From: CAJQQY01 sp964352225
GTDB taxonomy: Bacteria > Bacteroidota > Bacteroidia > Chitinophagales > Saprospiraceae
Length of the DNA stretch: 64,000 nt
Direction: 5' to 3'
NCBI GenBank assembly: GCA_964352225.1
Contig: CAYGRM010000001.1
Coordinates: 1-64,000 of the forward strand
This document shows, one piece after another, positions 53,871 through 61,312 of this stretch (positions are counted from its first letter, which is position 1; every line of letters begins with the position of its first letter). The translations under genes and the position numbers were made by a program. The notes below the pieces were generated by a model, which was given only the letters and a program-made list of their open reading frames with translations, ran no database searches and was not told where the DNA came from.

Positions 53871-54210
53871 CTATACGGTGGTTTTATTTTTTTGAGAAAA
53901 AAGATTTGTAAATGTATTGTTTTTTTTCAAAATACTTTCACAAATTACAAGGACATTTATTTGAAAAGCTAATTTATTGAAAATCAGGGATTTATAAGGC
54001 AATTATAGTGAAAAATTTCGGAGCCAGTTTTCAGGTTGGTCGCTAAACTCTCGGTCAGGGGGGTCAAGGGCTTTTTGATTTCCCCAAAGTATTGCCTTCT
54101 TAATATCTTAAAGTTGGGAAGAACACGAAGCCCCTGACTCCTTTTCCCAAATAAAAAAGGGACTCAACATTTACTGCTGAATCCCTTTTTTAATCTTTTA
54201 TAAAAAATAC
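53871..54210. other. Intergenic region upstream of the OmpA-family gene
   Basis: About 340 bases. A partial inverted pair, GTCAGGGG and CCCCTGAC (near 54053 and 54130), encloses an AT-poor patch. The clpS terminator (54153-54191) is at its right end. No gene. Confidence 0.5.
54153..54191 (-). terminator. Intrinsic terminator after clpS
   Basis: AAAAAAGGGA and TCCCTTTTTT arms form a stem with an internal loop, ending 20 bases before the clpS stop on the minus strand. Confidence 0.75.
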
Positions 54211-54513
54211 TTACGCTGGAATTTCCTCAATCACAGCTGAAAGTCCCTTATCAACCAATGCATCTTTTTTAGGTCTTAACTCATTAAAAGAAGCAGTCTT
54301 AACAATTGCTTTTCCTTTGAAATGGATCAACATCGCACATTGCTCTGCCTGCTCGGGACTATGTTGAAGAATATCAATAAAACAATCAATCACCCAATCA
54401 AATGTATTATGATCATCATTATAGACAACCAACTGTGATTGATTTCCAATCTCCTCTAAAACCTCTTCCAACACATCTACATCCGTTTCTTCTTGAGTAT
54501 GATATTTTATCAT
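54211..54513 (-). CDS. clpS: ATP-dependent Clp protease adaptor ClpS
   Basis: A 100-residue ClpS. The N-degron-binding core is visible: QLVVYNDDHNTFDWVIDCFIDILQHSPEQAEQCAMLIHFKGKAIV (NDD and the Met-containing hydrophobic pocket). It presents N-end-rule substrates to ClpAP-type proteases. No clpA or clpP is present in the window. It seems monocistronic. Confidence 0.93.
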   Translation of the reverse strand: MIKYHTQEETDVDVLEEVLEEIGNQSQLVVYNDDHNTFDWVIDCFIDILQHSPEQAEQCAMLIHFKGKAIVKTASFNELRPKKDALVDKGLSAVIEEIPA

Positions 54514-54613
54514 CTAACTATTTATTTGATTTTAAAAAAAGCATTTCAAATATAAGAAATTATAATGAGAAAAAGCAAGTGATTCTTTTACTTTTCCCAT
54601 CATTTAAAATACA

Positions 54614-54656
54614 AAAAACTGAACGACCATTTTGAGGAAATCGTTCAGCTTTTTCT
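54614..54656 (-). terminator. Intrinsic terminator after the peroxiredoxin gene
   Basis: CTGAACGA/TCGTTCAG stem with flanking A- and T-runs, about 90 bases beyond the peroxiredoxin stop on the minus strand. Confidence 0.7.
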
Positions 54657-54744
54657 TAATTAATCAGAAAAAAGTACTTTTATAATTAGGCGATCATATT
54701 TTAAAAACTCGCCTACAACTACTAATCTGATACGATCACCTAAC

Positions 54745-55215
54745 TTAATTCAACTTAGCCAATGCCGCTTTTACCGCATCAAAATTTGGTAAGTCACCTG
54801 CTGATTCCAAAACTTCTGCATACTGAATCATTCCTTCTTTGTCAATCACGAAAGCAGAACGTTTCGACACACCTTTCATATCCAATACAAAATCTTCGTA
54901 AAATGCACCGTAAGCTCGTGATACATTTTTATTAAAATCAGAAAGCAATTGGAAATTATAATTCTCTGCTTTTTTGAATTGTTCTAGCGTAAATAATGAA
55001 TCAACTGAAACTGCCAAAACCTCTGCATCCAAACCTTCATAACTCGCAATATCATCTCTCATCGTACACAATTCAGTTGTACAAACACCCGTAAATGCCA
55101 AAGGGAAAAATAATAAAACAACATTTTTTCCTTTGTAATCTGCTAATGATACCTCTGCTTTTTCGGTATTTCTTAAAGTAAAGTTAGGTGCTTTGCTTCC
55201 TACAGTAATTTCCAT
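54745..55215 (-). CDS. Atypical 2-Cys peroxiredoxin (AhpC/TSA, AhpE/Bcp-like)
   Basis: A 156-residue thioredoxin-fold peroxidase. The peroxidatic Cys is C45 in FPLAFTGVCTTELC, with a second Cys at C50. Other family segments are VGSKAPNFTLRNTEKAEVSLADYKGKNVVLLF, VSRAYGAF, and SKRSAFVIDKEGMIQYAEVL. It would reduce hydrogen peroxide and organic peroxides. Bcp/AhpE-type enzymes use external or local thiols; C50 is close to C45 and could act as a local resolving residue. A partial -7 element is located in front (55274-55281), and the inverted-repeat element at 55291 touches its upstream region. Confidence 0.9.
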   Translation of the reverse strand: MEITVGSKAPNFTLRNTEKAEVSLADYKGKNVVLLFFPLAFTGVCTTELCTMRDDIASYEGLDAEVLAVSVDSLFTLEQFKKAENYNFQLLSDFNKNVSRAYGAFYEDFVLDMKGVSKRSAFVIDKEGMIQYAEVLESAGDLPNFDAVKAALAKLN

Positions 55216-55273
55216 TTTATTTTAATTTTTTTATTAAAAAATATGATTGTGAAAAAGTTTATCTAAACTTGCG

Positions 55274-55281
55274 CAAAGATA
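55274..55281 (-). promoter_or_regulatory. -7 box for the peroxiredoxin gene
   Basis: On the minus strand the sequence reads TATCTTTG, matching TAnnTTTG, 59 bases before the start. No TTG occurs at the proper distance because the arm of an inverted-repeat element (from 55291) occupies the position of the -33 box. Confidence 0.45.
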
Positions 55282-55290
55282 AAAATATGT

Positions 55291-55453
55291 AGACTTTATT
55301 CTATGGAATTTTGAATGAAGAAAAATTTTGGATTTTGTTCTCAACCTAGAAACGCACGGAATCTAATCCCCTTAGGGCTTAAGATGAGTACGTGACGAAG
55401 GATGAAAACAAAAGGCTGATTTTTATTATTCAAAATTCCATAGAATAAAGTCT
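55291..55453. repeat. 163-bp element with perfect 26-bp terminal inverted repeats
   Basis: Left arm 55291-55316 and right arm 55428-55453 are exact inverted copies. About 110 bases lie inside, without an ORF. It resembles a MITE. It lies between the peroxiredoxin promoter (left) and the EamA gene (right), and begins ten bases from the -7 box at 55274-55281. Confidence 0.75.
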
Positions 55454-55480
55454 TGAACAACCAATTATCAATATTGTTGA

Positions 55481-56348
55481 ATGAATCCAACTCGAAAAGC
55501 ATATCTACAACTTCATATTGCAGTTTTACTTTTTGGTTTTACGGCCATTTTGGGAAATGATAAATTGATTTCTATTCCTGCTATTTCTATTGTTTGGTGG
55601 CGAGTTTTATTTACCTCGATTAGTTTATTTTTTCTCATCAACCTGGGAAAAACGCTAAGCAAAATTCCAAAGAAATACTTGTGGCAATACATGGTCATTG
55701 GAGCAATTGTAGCTTTGCATTGGATCTGTTTTTTTGGATCTGTAAAGTNNNNNNNNNNGTATGGCTACGGTAGCACTTTTTACCGCCTTTCTAGAGCCCT
55801 TGGTTTTAAAAACAAAATTTCAAAAAAAGGATTTACTGCTTGGGGTTTTAGTTATCCCTGGAATGGCTTTGGTGGTTGGGAATGTGAGTTCCGAGATGTG
55901 GTTGGGAATTGCAGTTGGATTGCTTTCTGCATTTTTAGCTTCGGTATTTTCGGTATGGAATAAAATGATTATTCACGAAGCTGACCCTCGAGATATTACT
56001 TTTTTGGAGATGAGTAGTGGATGGTTATTTGTTAGTTTGATTTTGCCATTTATTATGCATTTCGATAAAAATGTAGCATTTATTCCAGTTGGATTGGATT
56101 GGATTTATTTAATTTTGTTGGCATTAGTTTGTACCACTTTAGCTTATGTACTTTCGCTTCGAGCCTTGAAACATTTATCTGCTTTTGCTTCGATGTTGAC
56201 CTATAATTTGGAACCTGTTTATGGAATTTTGATCGCTTACTTTTTTTTGGATGAGAAATTATCGGCAGGTTTTTACATAGGAGTTTTGATAGTTTTGGGA
56301 GCGGTTTTTATGTATCCACTTTTGAATAAAAAGAGCAAGCTAAAATAA
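55481..56348 (+). CDS. EamA/DMT-family transporter, interrupted by scaffold gap
   Basis: The two halves belong to one protein. The part at 55481-55748 encodes the N-terminal four helices (LHIAVLLFGFTAILGNDKLISIP, VWWRVLFTSISLFF, VIGAIVALHWICFFGSVK). The part from 55759 (MATVALFTAFLEPLVL) gives the remaining helices to KSKLK. The junction is 10 Ns at 55749-55758, which breaks the reading frame by one base. Relatives have about ten residues between SVK and MATV, so about 27 bases are missing and a real frameshift is unlikely. These 10-helix transporters export or import small metabolites; substrate unknown. Confidence 0.85.
55749..55758. other. Assembly gap (10 Ns)
   Basis: Ten consecutive Ns inside the EamA-type gene. 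This placeholder size is common for joined contigs or reads and does not state the true distance. It explains the apparent split of the gene. Confidence 0.95.
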
Positions 56349-56479
56349 AGTAACGTAATTTCTCTTCCCCTGTCAGTTGTTCACTTTACCACTTTCCAGT
56401 TTTTTTTATTAAAAAAAACATTTAACTCAACCTAACCTACAATAAGGTTGTTGTTCAAAGTAATCCAACTTACTTTATC

Positions 56480-57007
56480 ATGTTTTTACTAAAAGCTCCC
56501 TTTTTTATCTTCGTATTATTTTGTTTTTCACCCTTTGGGTTAAAAAGTCAAGAAATTTCTTTTCCTAAGCATTCAATCATTTTGGATGCAGGAGGAATTG
56601 GTGGCTACGGTTCTATTAACTACGAACGTGCATTTTTTTTGAAAAAAAAACACCTTATATCTTATAAAGTTGGAGCCTCTATTTTTCGATTTAAAGATTT
56701 TGAGAGAGAATTAAATCCTGATCTATTATTTCCAATTAGTGTACAGTATAATCGAAATTTTAAAAATCATCGAACCTTTCTTGGAATAGGACAAACTATT
56801 TCAAGTATTGTAAAAGCCTCTTCTGATTTTAGCACAAAAGTGAGAAAAACTAGGTTTAGTTTAAGCTATATTATTGGTTGGCGCTTTCAAAAAACCAACA
56901 ATCCCTTTTCCTTCCAAGTAAGTTATACTCCAATTTTAGAGCGATATACAACATTCCAACATTGGGGAGGAATCAGTTTCGGATATTCCTTTTTTCAAAA
57001 AAAATAA
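56480..57007 (+). CDS. Small outer-membrane-like beta-barrel protein
   Basis: A 175-residue protein with a signal peptide (ending FGLKSQ). Alternating aromatic and glycine strands follow (IILDAGGIGGYGSINYERAFFLKKK, VSVQYNRNF, FSLSYIIGWRFQ, GGISFGYSF), consistent with an eight-stranded OM barrel. No family was recognised. It ends 2 bases before the start of the first GDPD-like gene, so the two are probably co-transcribed, suggesting the barrel and lipoproteins act in the same envelope process. Confidence 0.65.
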   Translation: MFLLKAPFFIFVLFCFSPFGLKSQEISFPKHSIILDAGGIGGYGSINYERAFFLKKKHLISYKVGASIFRFKDFERELNPDLLFPISVQYNRNFKNHRTFLGIGQTISSIVKASSDFSTKVRKTRFSLSYIIGWRFQKTNNPFSFQVSYTPILERYTTFQHWGGISFGYSFFQKK

Positions 57008-57009
57008 AT

Positions 57010-57834
57010 ATGAGAAACTTAATTTTAATGACACTCTTTCTTACTTTTTTCTCTTGTCAAAAAGTAGATATTGATCTTTCTCAAGTTAGCAATCTTAACA
57101 ATGATAAAATTTCACCATTTGGACACGCTGGAATGGGAATCGCTTCACATTTTCCAATCAATTCATTTGAGTCAATTAGTAATGCTTTAAACCTAGGAGC
57201 GAAAGGTGTTGAGATTGATATTCAGATGACTAAAGATTCTGTTTTAATACTTTTTCATGATAAGACATTGGAGGAACAAACTGATTTGGAGGGTTTGATT
57301 GCTGAAAATAATTGGAATTATATTAAGCAAGCAACTTATAAAAATCCACTTTTCGGGGAGTACAAAATTGTATCGCTCGACCAATTATTAGGGAATTTAA
57401 AAAACGTAAAAGACTATTATTTTTTGTTAGATTTTAAATTATACCAACCCAACAATTCGGATCAATATGTTTCTACTTATATCAACGCAGTAACTAGAAC
57501 GATTGATAAATATGGATTAGAAAACAATGTACTTCCAGCTTTTTTTCCAAAAAAATATTTAAAAAAATTAAAATCAGTTCGCCCAAATTACAAAATAATC
57601 ATTAATGATACTTTTGAAGATGGTATTTTATTAGCTGACGAATTAGACGCCTATGGAATCGTTCTAAGAAACGAATTGACCACAAAAAATCAAATTGAGC
57701 AAGCTCATGATTTAAATATCCACGTTTATCTTTTTGGTGTTCATTCAAAAAATGAAAATTTGGAAGCTATTGAAAAACACCCTGATTTTATTCTTACGGA
57801 TAAGATCAAATATTTGATAAAAGTTTTGAATTAG
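57010..57834 (+). CDS. GDPD-like lipoprotein A with altered active site
   Basis: 274 residues from the ATG at 57010, giving a lipoprotein signal with Cys-16 (LTFFSCQK). The glycerophosphodiester phosphodiesterase fold is visible: FGHAGMGIASHFPINSFESI, GVEIDIQMTKDSVLILFHDKTL and later IDQL-type strands. The first His (H39), E68, D70 and H83 are present. The Arg of the usual HRG is Ala (HAG), PENT reads PINS, and the usual ExK pair (EIK) reads DFK (D141, K143). GDPDs cleave glycerophosphodiesters to alcohol and glycerol-3-phosphate. These changes leave activity uncertain. It is followed by paralog B 56 bases downstream. Confidence 0.85.
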   Translation: MRNLILMTLFLTFFSCQKVDIDLSQVSNLNNDKISPFGHAGMGIASHFPINSFESISNALNLGAKGVEIDIQMTKDSVLILFHDKTLEEQTDLEGLIAENNWNYIKQATYKNPLFGEYKIVSLDQLLGNLKNVKDYYFLLDFKLYQPNNSDQYVSTYINAVTRTIDKYGLENNVLPAFFPKKYLKKLKSVRPNYKIIINDTFEDGILLADELDAYGIVLRNELTTKNQIEQAHDLNIHVYLFGVHSKNENLEAIEKHPDFILTDKIKYLIKVLN

Positions 57835-57890
57835 GCATTTATTTCTGTTAAAATTGTTCTTTCATTTTGTTGTGTTCAAAAATATAGAAA

Positions 57891-58721
57891 ATGAAATTTC
57901 ATTTTACTACCTTTTTTTTAATCACCTTTTTTTTCTCCTGCGGAAAAAATAATGTCGACTTGTCCAAAATCAAAAATCTTAATAATGATAGAATAACTAT
58001 TTTTGGTCATGCTGGAATGGGGATTGCCTCACAATTTCCGATCAATACTTTTGAGTCTATTAATAGTGCGTTGGCTCTAGGTGCCGATGGTGTTGAAGTT
58101 GATCTTCAAATGACGAAAGATTCGGTTTTGATTTTGTTTCATAATCAAAGATTAGAAGAACAAACTAATCTAGATGGGCTTATTTCTGAAAGAGAATGGA
58201 GTTATATTCAAGGAGCAACTTACATTGATCCGATTTTTTCGGAGTATAAAATCATCTCGCTCGATCAACTTTTTTCCAACTTAAAGGATGTGAAGAAATA
58301 TCAATTCTCATTCGATTTAGAATTTCATGAGGCAAGTCATCCTGACTTTTATATTTCAACTTATGTTAATGCTTTGATAAAAGTTATTGAAAAACATGAT
58401 ATGGCAGAAAATATTTTTATCGAATCTCAGCGAATAAGATACTTGGAAAAAATCCAACTGCTTCGTCCTAATTTAAATTTATTTTATTGGGAAAATACTG
58501 CTAGTGGAATTCAAACTGCAATCAATATGAATCTCTTCGGTTTTATTATCCAAACCGATTATATTACTGCTGAACAAATTAAAGAAGCTCATGATGCAGG
58601 TATTCGAGTTTGTCTTTTTGGGTTGCAATCAAAAAATGAAAATTTAGATGCGATAGAAAAGAGTCCTGACTTTTTACAAACCGATAAAGTGAAATATTTG
58701 GTGAATATATTGAACCAATAA
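57891..58721 (+). CDS. GDPD-like lipoprotein B, paralog of A
   Basis: A 276-residue product with lipobox Cys-17 (TFFFSCGK). It is aligned with its neighbour along the full length and shares long identical stretches (FGHAGMGIAS, QMTKDSVLILFH). H40, E69, D71 and H84 are retained. The HRG Arg is Ala, PENT is PINT, and the ExK pair has become DLE (D142, E144), so the Lys is lost. It is a tandem duplicate of the preceding gene and likely also resides in the OM or periplasm. Subfunctionalisation of one copy seems plausible. Confidence 0.85.
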   Translation: MKFHFTTFFLITFFFSCGKNNVDLSKIKNLNNDRITIFGHAGMGIASQFPINTFESINSALALGADGVEVDLQMTKDSVLILFHNQRLEEQTNLDGLISEREWSYIQGATYIDPIFSEYKIISLDQLFSNLKDVKKYQFSFDLEFHEASHPDFYISTYVNALIKVIEKHDMAENIFIESQRIRYLEKIQLLRPNLNLFYWENTASGIQTAINMNLFGFIIQTDYITAEQIKEAHDAGIRVCLFGLQSKNENLDAIEKSPDFLQTDKVKYLVNILNQ

Positions 58722-58758
58722 CAATACTTTTACACTTTTTTTTCAAAAAAAACACAAC

Positions 58759-59394
58759 ATGCATTTTTCCCTGAAAAAAATAAATCAATACTGCGAGGAA
58801 CATACTTCCCTACCCTCACAAGTGCTCCAAGAACTCGAACGAGCCACGCACCTCAAAACGCTTGCACCTCAAATGGCATCGGGTCATGTGCAAGGACAAT
58901 TATTTACTTTTTTGAGTCAGATGATTCAGCCAAAAGCGATTTTGGAAGTGGGAACATTTACAGGTTATGCGGCGATTTGTTTTGCAAAAGGATTGCAGGA
59001 AGATGGCGTTTTGCATACGATTGAAGCGAATGAAGAATTTGAATATATCATTCGAGATTTTGTCAAAAGAGCAGAATTGGAAAATAAAATTAATTTACAC
59101 ATTGGCGATGCAAAAACAATTATTCCAACTTTAGAAATGCAATTTGATTTGATCTTTTTGGATGCTGCCAAAAGAGAATACGCACATTATTATGATTTAC
59201 TTTTTGACAAATTAAAACCGGGTGGTTTTCTCCTCATCGATAATGTGTTGTGGGATGGAAAAGTGGTGAATGAAAAGAAAGATACTGACACTCGAGTACT
59301 AGATGAATTTAATAAAAAAGTGCAAGTAGATGACCGAGTGGAAAATGTCTTATTGCCAATTCGAGATGGCATCATGCTGGTGAGGAAGAAGTAA
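58759..59394 (+). CDS. O-methyltransferase (caffeoyl-CoA/class I SAM type)
   Basis: A 211-residue methyltransferase. Helical N-terminus then the SAM motif ILEVGTFTGYAAICFAKGL, TIEANEEFEYIIRDF, FDLIFLDAAKREYAHYYDL, GGFLLIDNVLWDGKV and LPIRDGIMLV. The order matches the small O-methyltransferase family (catechol/caffeoyl-CoA-like). The metal- and substrate-binding Asp of DAAK and DNVLW is visible. The acceptor is unknown. It is 37 bases beyond the GDPD-like B gene and may be read through from it. It ends at the palindromic repeat at 59401. Confidence 0.9.
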   Translation: MHFSLKKINQYCEEHTSLPSQVLQELERATHLKTLAPQMASGHVQGQLFTFLSQMIQPKAILEVGTFTGYAAICFAKGLQEDGVLHTIEANEEFEYIIRDFVKRAELENKINLHIGDAKTIIPTLEMQFDLIFLDAAKREYAHYYDLLFDKLKPGGFLLIDNVLWDGKVVNEKKDTDTRVLDEFNKKVQVDDRVENVLLPIRDGIMLVRKK

Positions 59395-59400
59395 TTTTTT

Positions 59401-59482
59401 TAGTGATGAACTATGAGTGATAAGTAATGAGTTTTCTTTACGGTAGAGACACTTATCACTTATCACTCATAGTTCATCACTA
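59401..59482. repeat. Dispersed TGATGAGT-type hairpin, copy 4 (best conserved)
   Basis: The 25-base arms at 59401-59425 and 59458-59482 are exact inverted copies. The element lies between the convergent O-methyltransferase and ABC permease genes and could end both transcripts. Confidence 0.85.
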
Positions 59483-59487
59483 AAATA

Positions 59488-60717
59488 TTAAGTTCTAAGT
59501 ATGTTTCCTTCCGCTCCGAACCACTTCACGCAAACTGCGATTCCAATTCCTGCAAAAACGAAAAGAGAAAGAAATACCATACTCAATAATCCATAATCAA
59601 TTGTACCCGCCACAATTTCTTTAGTGGCTAAAGCCACATTCACGATAGGCATCAAGGCTGTAAACGAATCTAATTGAAAACCCGGCATCATCGCAATGAC
59701 CAATGGAACAATAACCAAAAACATCATTGGCTGAATCAAACTTTGTGCTTCCTTGAATGACTTAGCGTAAATACTCGCAGGAATCAAAACTCCTGCAAAA
59801 AATGTAGTTAATGGTATCAACATTAAAGTAATCAAGCCCAGAGATTGTGGACTTAAAAGTTGATCTGCCATCGTCATCACCCAACCTGGAACATCTGGAT
59901 TCAACTTCAAGGCTAAGTACAAACCGATGATAGTCAATACTCCTGAAATCACTCCCGAGAGTACCACCACTAACATTTTCCCTAACAAAATTTGCAGCCT
60001 GCTAGCAGGCACACTCAAAATAGTTTCCATCGTTCCTCTTTCTTTTTCACCGGTAAATAAATCAATAGCAGGATACATCGCTCCCATCAAACAGAATAAA
60101 ACAAAAATATATGGTAAAAAGCCTCCAGCCATTTTTCCAAAAGATTCTGTCTGAGTATAAACATCTTGTTCGGCAATCGTCAATGGTTCAATTATATTTG
60201 GATTAACACTTCGCGTTACTAACCTTTTATTAACGATGACATCTTTATAGCTTATAATTGTCCGCTCTAATCTATCCATGAAGAGGCCTTCATCAGTTGA
60301 ATCAAAAAATACTTTTATGGCAGCAGATATCGTATCACTCTCAACTTGGTTTTCAAATTCTGAGCTGATCACTATAGCCAAATCCAAACTATCATCTCTA
60401 ATTAATTGCTCAAAATCATCTTGATTGATATCATAACTAATCTGTACATCCTTTTGTCGTTGAAATCTTTTTATAAAAAAAGCTTCATTAGAATTGTATG
60501 TAGTAGAATCATTAATATCATAACTATTGGTGTGGATAGCAATTTTAATATCTTTCTCTTGAGCTTTTTTCGCTTGGCGATTTGCGATATAGCTAGTCAA
60601 GAATATTATCGCTGGCATTAACAAAATCGGCATAATTATCATCGTAATTAATGTCCGCCGATCACGCAACATATCCAACATTTCTTTTTTGAAAATCGTA
60701 AAGATGTGGTTCTTCAT
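59488..60717 (-). CDS. ABC-2-type/NatB-like ABC transporter permease
   Basis: A 409-residue membrane protein. N-terminal helix (TLITMIIMPILLMPAIIFLTSYIANRQ), a large extracytoplasmic section at about 40-170, then several helices in the C-terminal half (GFLPYIFVLFCLMGAMYPAIDLFTGEKERGTMETILSVP, SLMVFLSLFVFAGIGIAV). The ERGTMETILSVPASRLQILLGKM motif is typical of ABC-2 permeases such as NatB. An ATPase partner should exist, but none is adjacent on the visible strand; the gene upstream is the tRNA. Substrate unknown (Na+ efflux by NatB analogy). Confidence 0.85.
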   Translation of the reverse strand: MKNHIFTIFKKEMLDMLRDRRTLITMIIMPILLMPAIIFLTSYIANRQAKKAQEKDIKIAIHTNSYDINDSTTYNSNEAFFIKRFQRQKDVQISYDINQDDFEQLIRDDSLDLAIVISSEFENQVESDTISAAIKVFFDSTDEGLFMDRLERTIISYKDVIVNKRLVTRSVNPNIIEPLTIAEQDVYTQTESFGKMAGGFLPYIFVLFCLMGAMYPAIDLFTGEKERGTMETILSVPASRLQILLGKMLVVVLSGVISGVLTIIGLYLALKLNPDVPGWVMTMADQLLSPQSLGLITLMLIPLTTFFAGVLIPASIYAKSFKEAQSLIQPMMFLVIVPLVIAMMPGFQLDSFTALMPIVNVALATKEIVAGTIDYGLLSMVFLSLFVFAGIGIAVCVKWFGAEGNILRT

Positions 60718-60823
60718 TCTGTTTTACTCCTTTGTTGAACTTTAAAGATGCTAAAAGTACAAATTCTCCAGAAACTGCGAACTAAAAAATAGCTAAATTT
60801 GTATGTAAAATATCTTTTAAAAG

Positions 60824-60856
60824 TTGTTTTTAAAAAGTAAAAACTAGTATATTTGC
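60824..60856 (+). promoter_or_regulatory. Promoter of the CAU tRNA
   Basis: TTG at 60824-60826, 22-base spacer, and TATATTTG at 60849-60856 match the Bacteroidota sigma-A consensus. It ends 25 bases before the tRNA. Confidence 0.75.
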
Positions 60857-60881
60857 AGCCGCTTAGTAAAAGCGTTGTATG

Positions 60882-60955
60882 GCGAGGTAGCTCAGCTGGT
60901 TAGAGCGCGTGATTCATAATCCCGAGGTCGGCGGTTCAAGCCCGCCTCTCGCTAC
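60882..60955 (+). tRNA. tRNA with CAU anticodon (Met elongator, or Ile2)
   Basis: A 74-base cloverleaf: acceptor GGCGAGG with TCTCGCT, T8A9, D arm GCTC/GAGC, anticodon loop TTCATAA (CAU at 60916-60918), T arm GGCGG/CCGCC and loop TTCAAGC. The loop does not begin CTCATAA and there is no initiator-like triple G-C stem, so it is not tRNA-fMet. Elongator Met and lysidine-modified Ile2 cannot be separated without models. CCA is not encoded. The anticodon stem has one U-C mismatch (29:41; 60911 and 60923). Confidence 0.9.
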
Positions 60956-61312
60956 AAAAAAATTCTCATGAAGATTTCATTATTTTCATGAGATTTTTTT
61001 TGCCTCAGCGGTTCATAATGTATTCTATTTTCACCTTCCTCCCATTTCAAAGACAACCAAATAGATAAAATATAATTAGTCTCTAAATTATTTTAAAATC
61101 ACCTCAATACAATAGAGTTTATTGTAAATATATTGTTGTATCAGCTTTAATTCCAAATTAACTAAACGAAATAATGAGTGACTATCCTAAACTGTAATAG
61201 ACTCATTTATAGACAATTATGAATTTTTAAAGAAAGTTTTTTATCTTTAAAACGATCTAAATTGTTCTGTCTTTTTTAGACTATTATTTATTAACAATAA
61301 AAATTCACAAAC
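60956..61312. other. Intergenic region between tRNA and LEA-like gene
   Basis: About 355 AT-rich bases. No gene or clear terminator seen; TATCTTTA near 61241 resembles a -7 box but lacks the final G and a matching TTG. Confidence 0.4.

Noticed and set aside
55761..56348. Separate 195-codon transporter gene
   Set aside because: It is the second half of the EamA gene after the 10-N gap; helices and conserved MATVALF flow from the preceding half.
59488..60717. Complete ABC transporter with an adjacent ATPase
   Set aside because: No ATPase with Walker motifs is next to the permease on the visible DNA; only the permease is supported.
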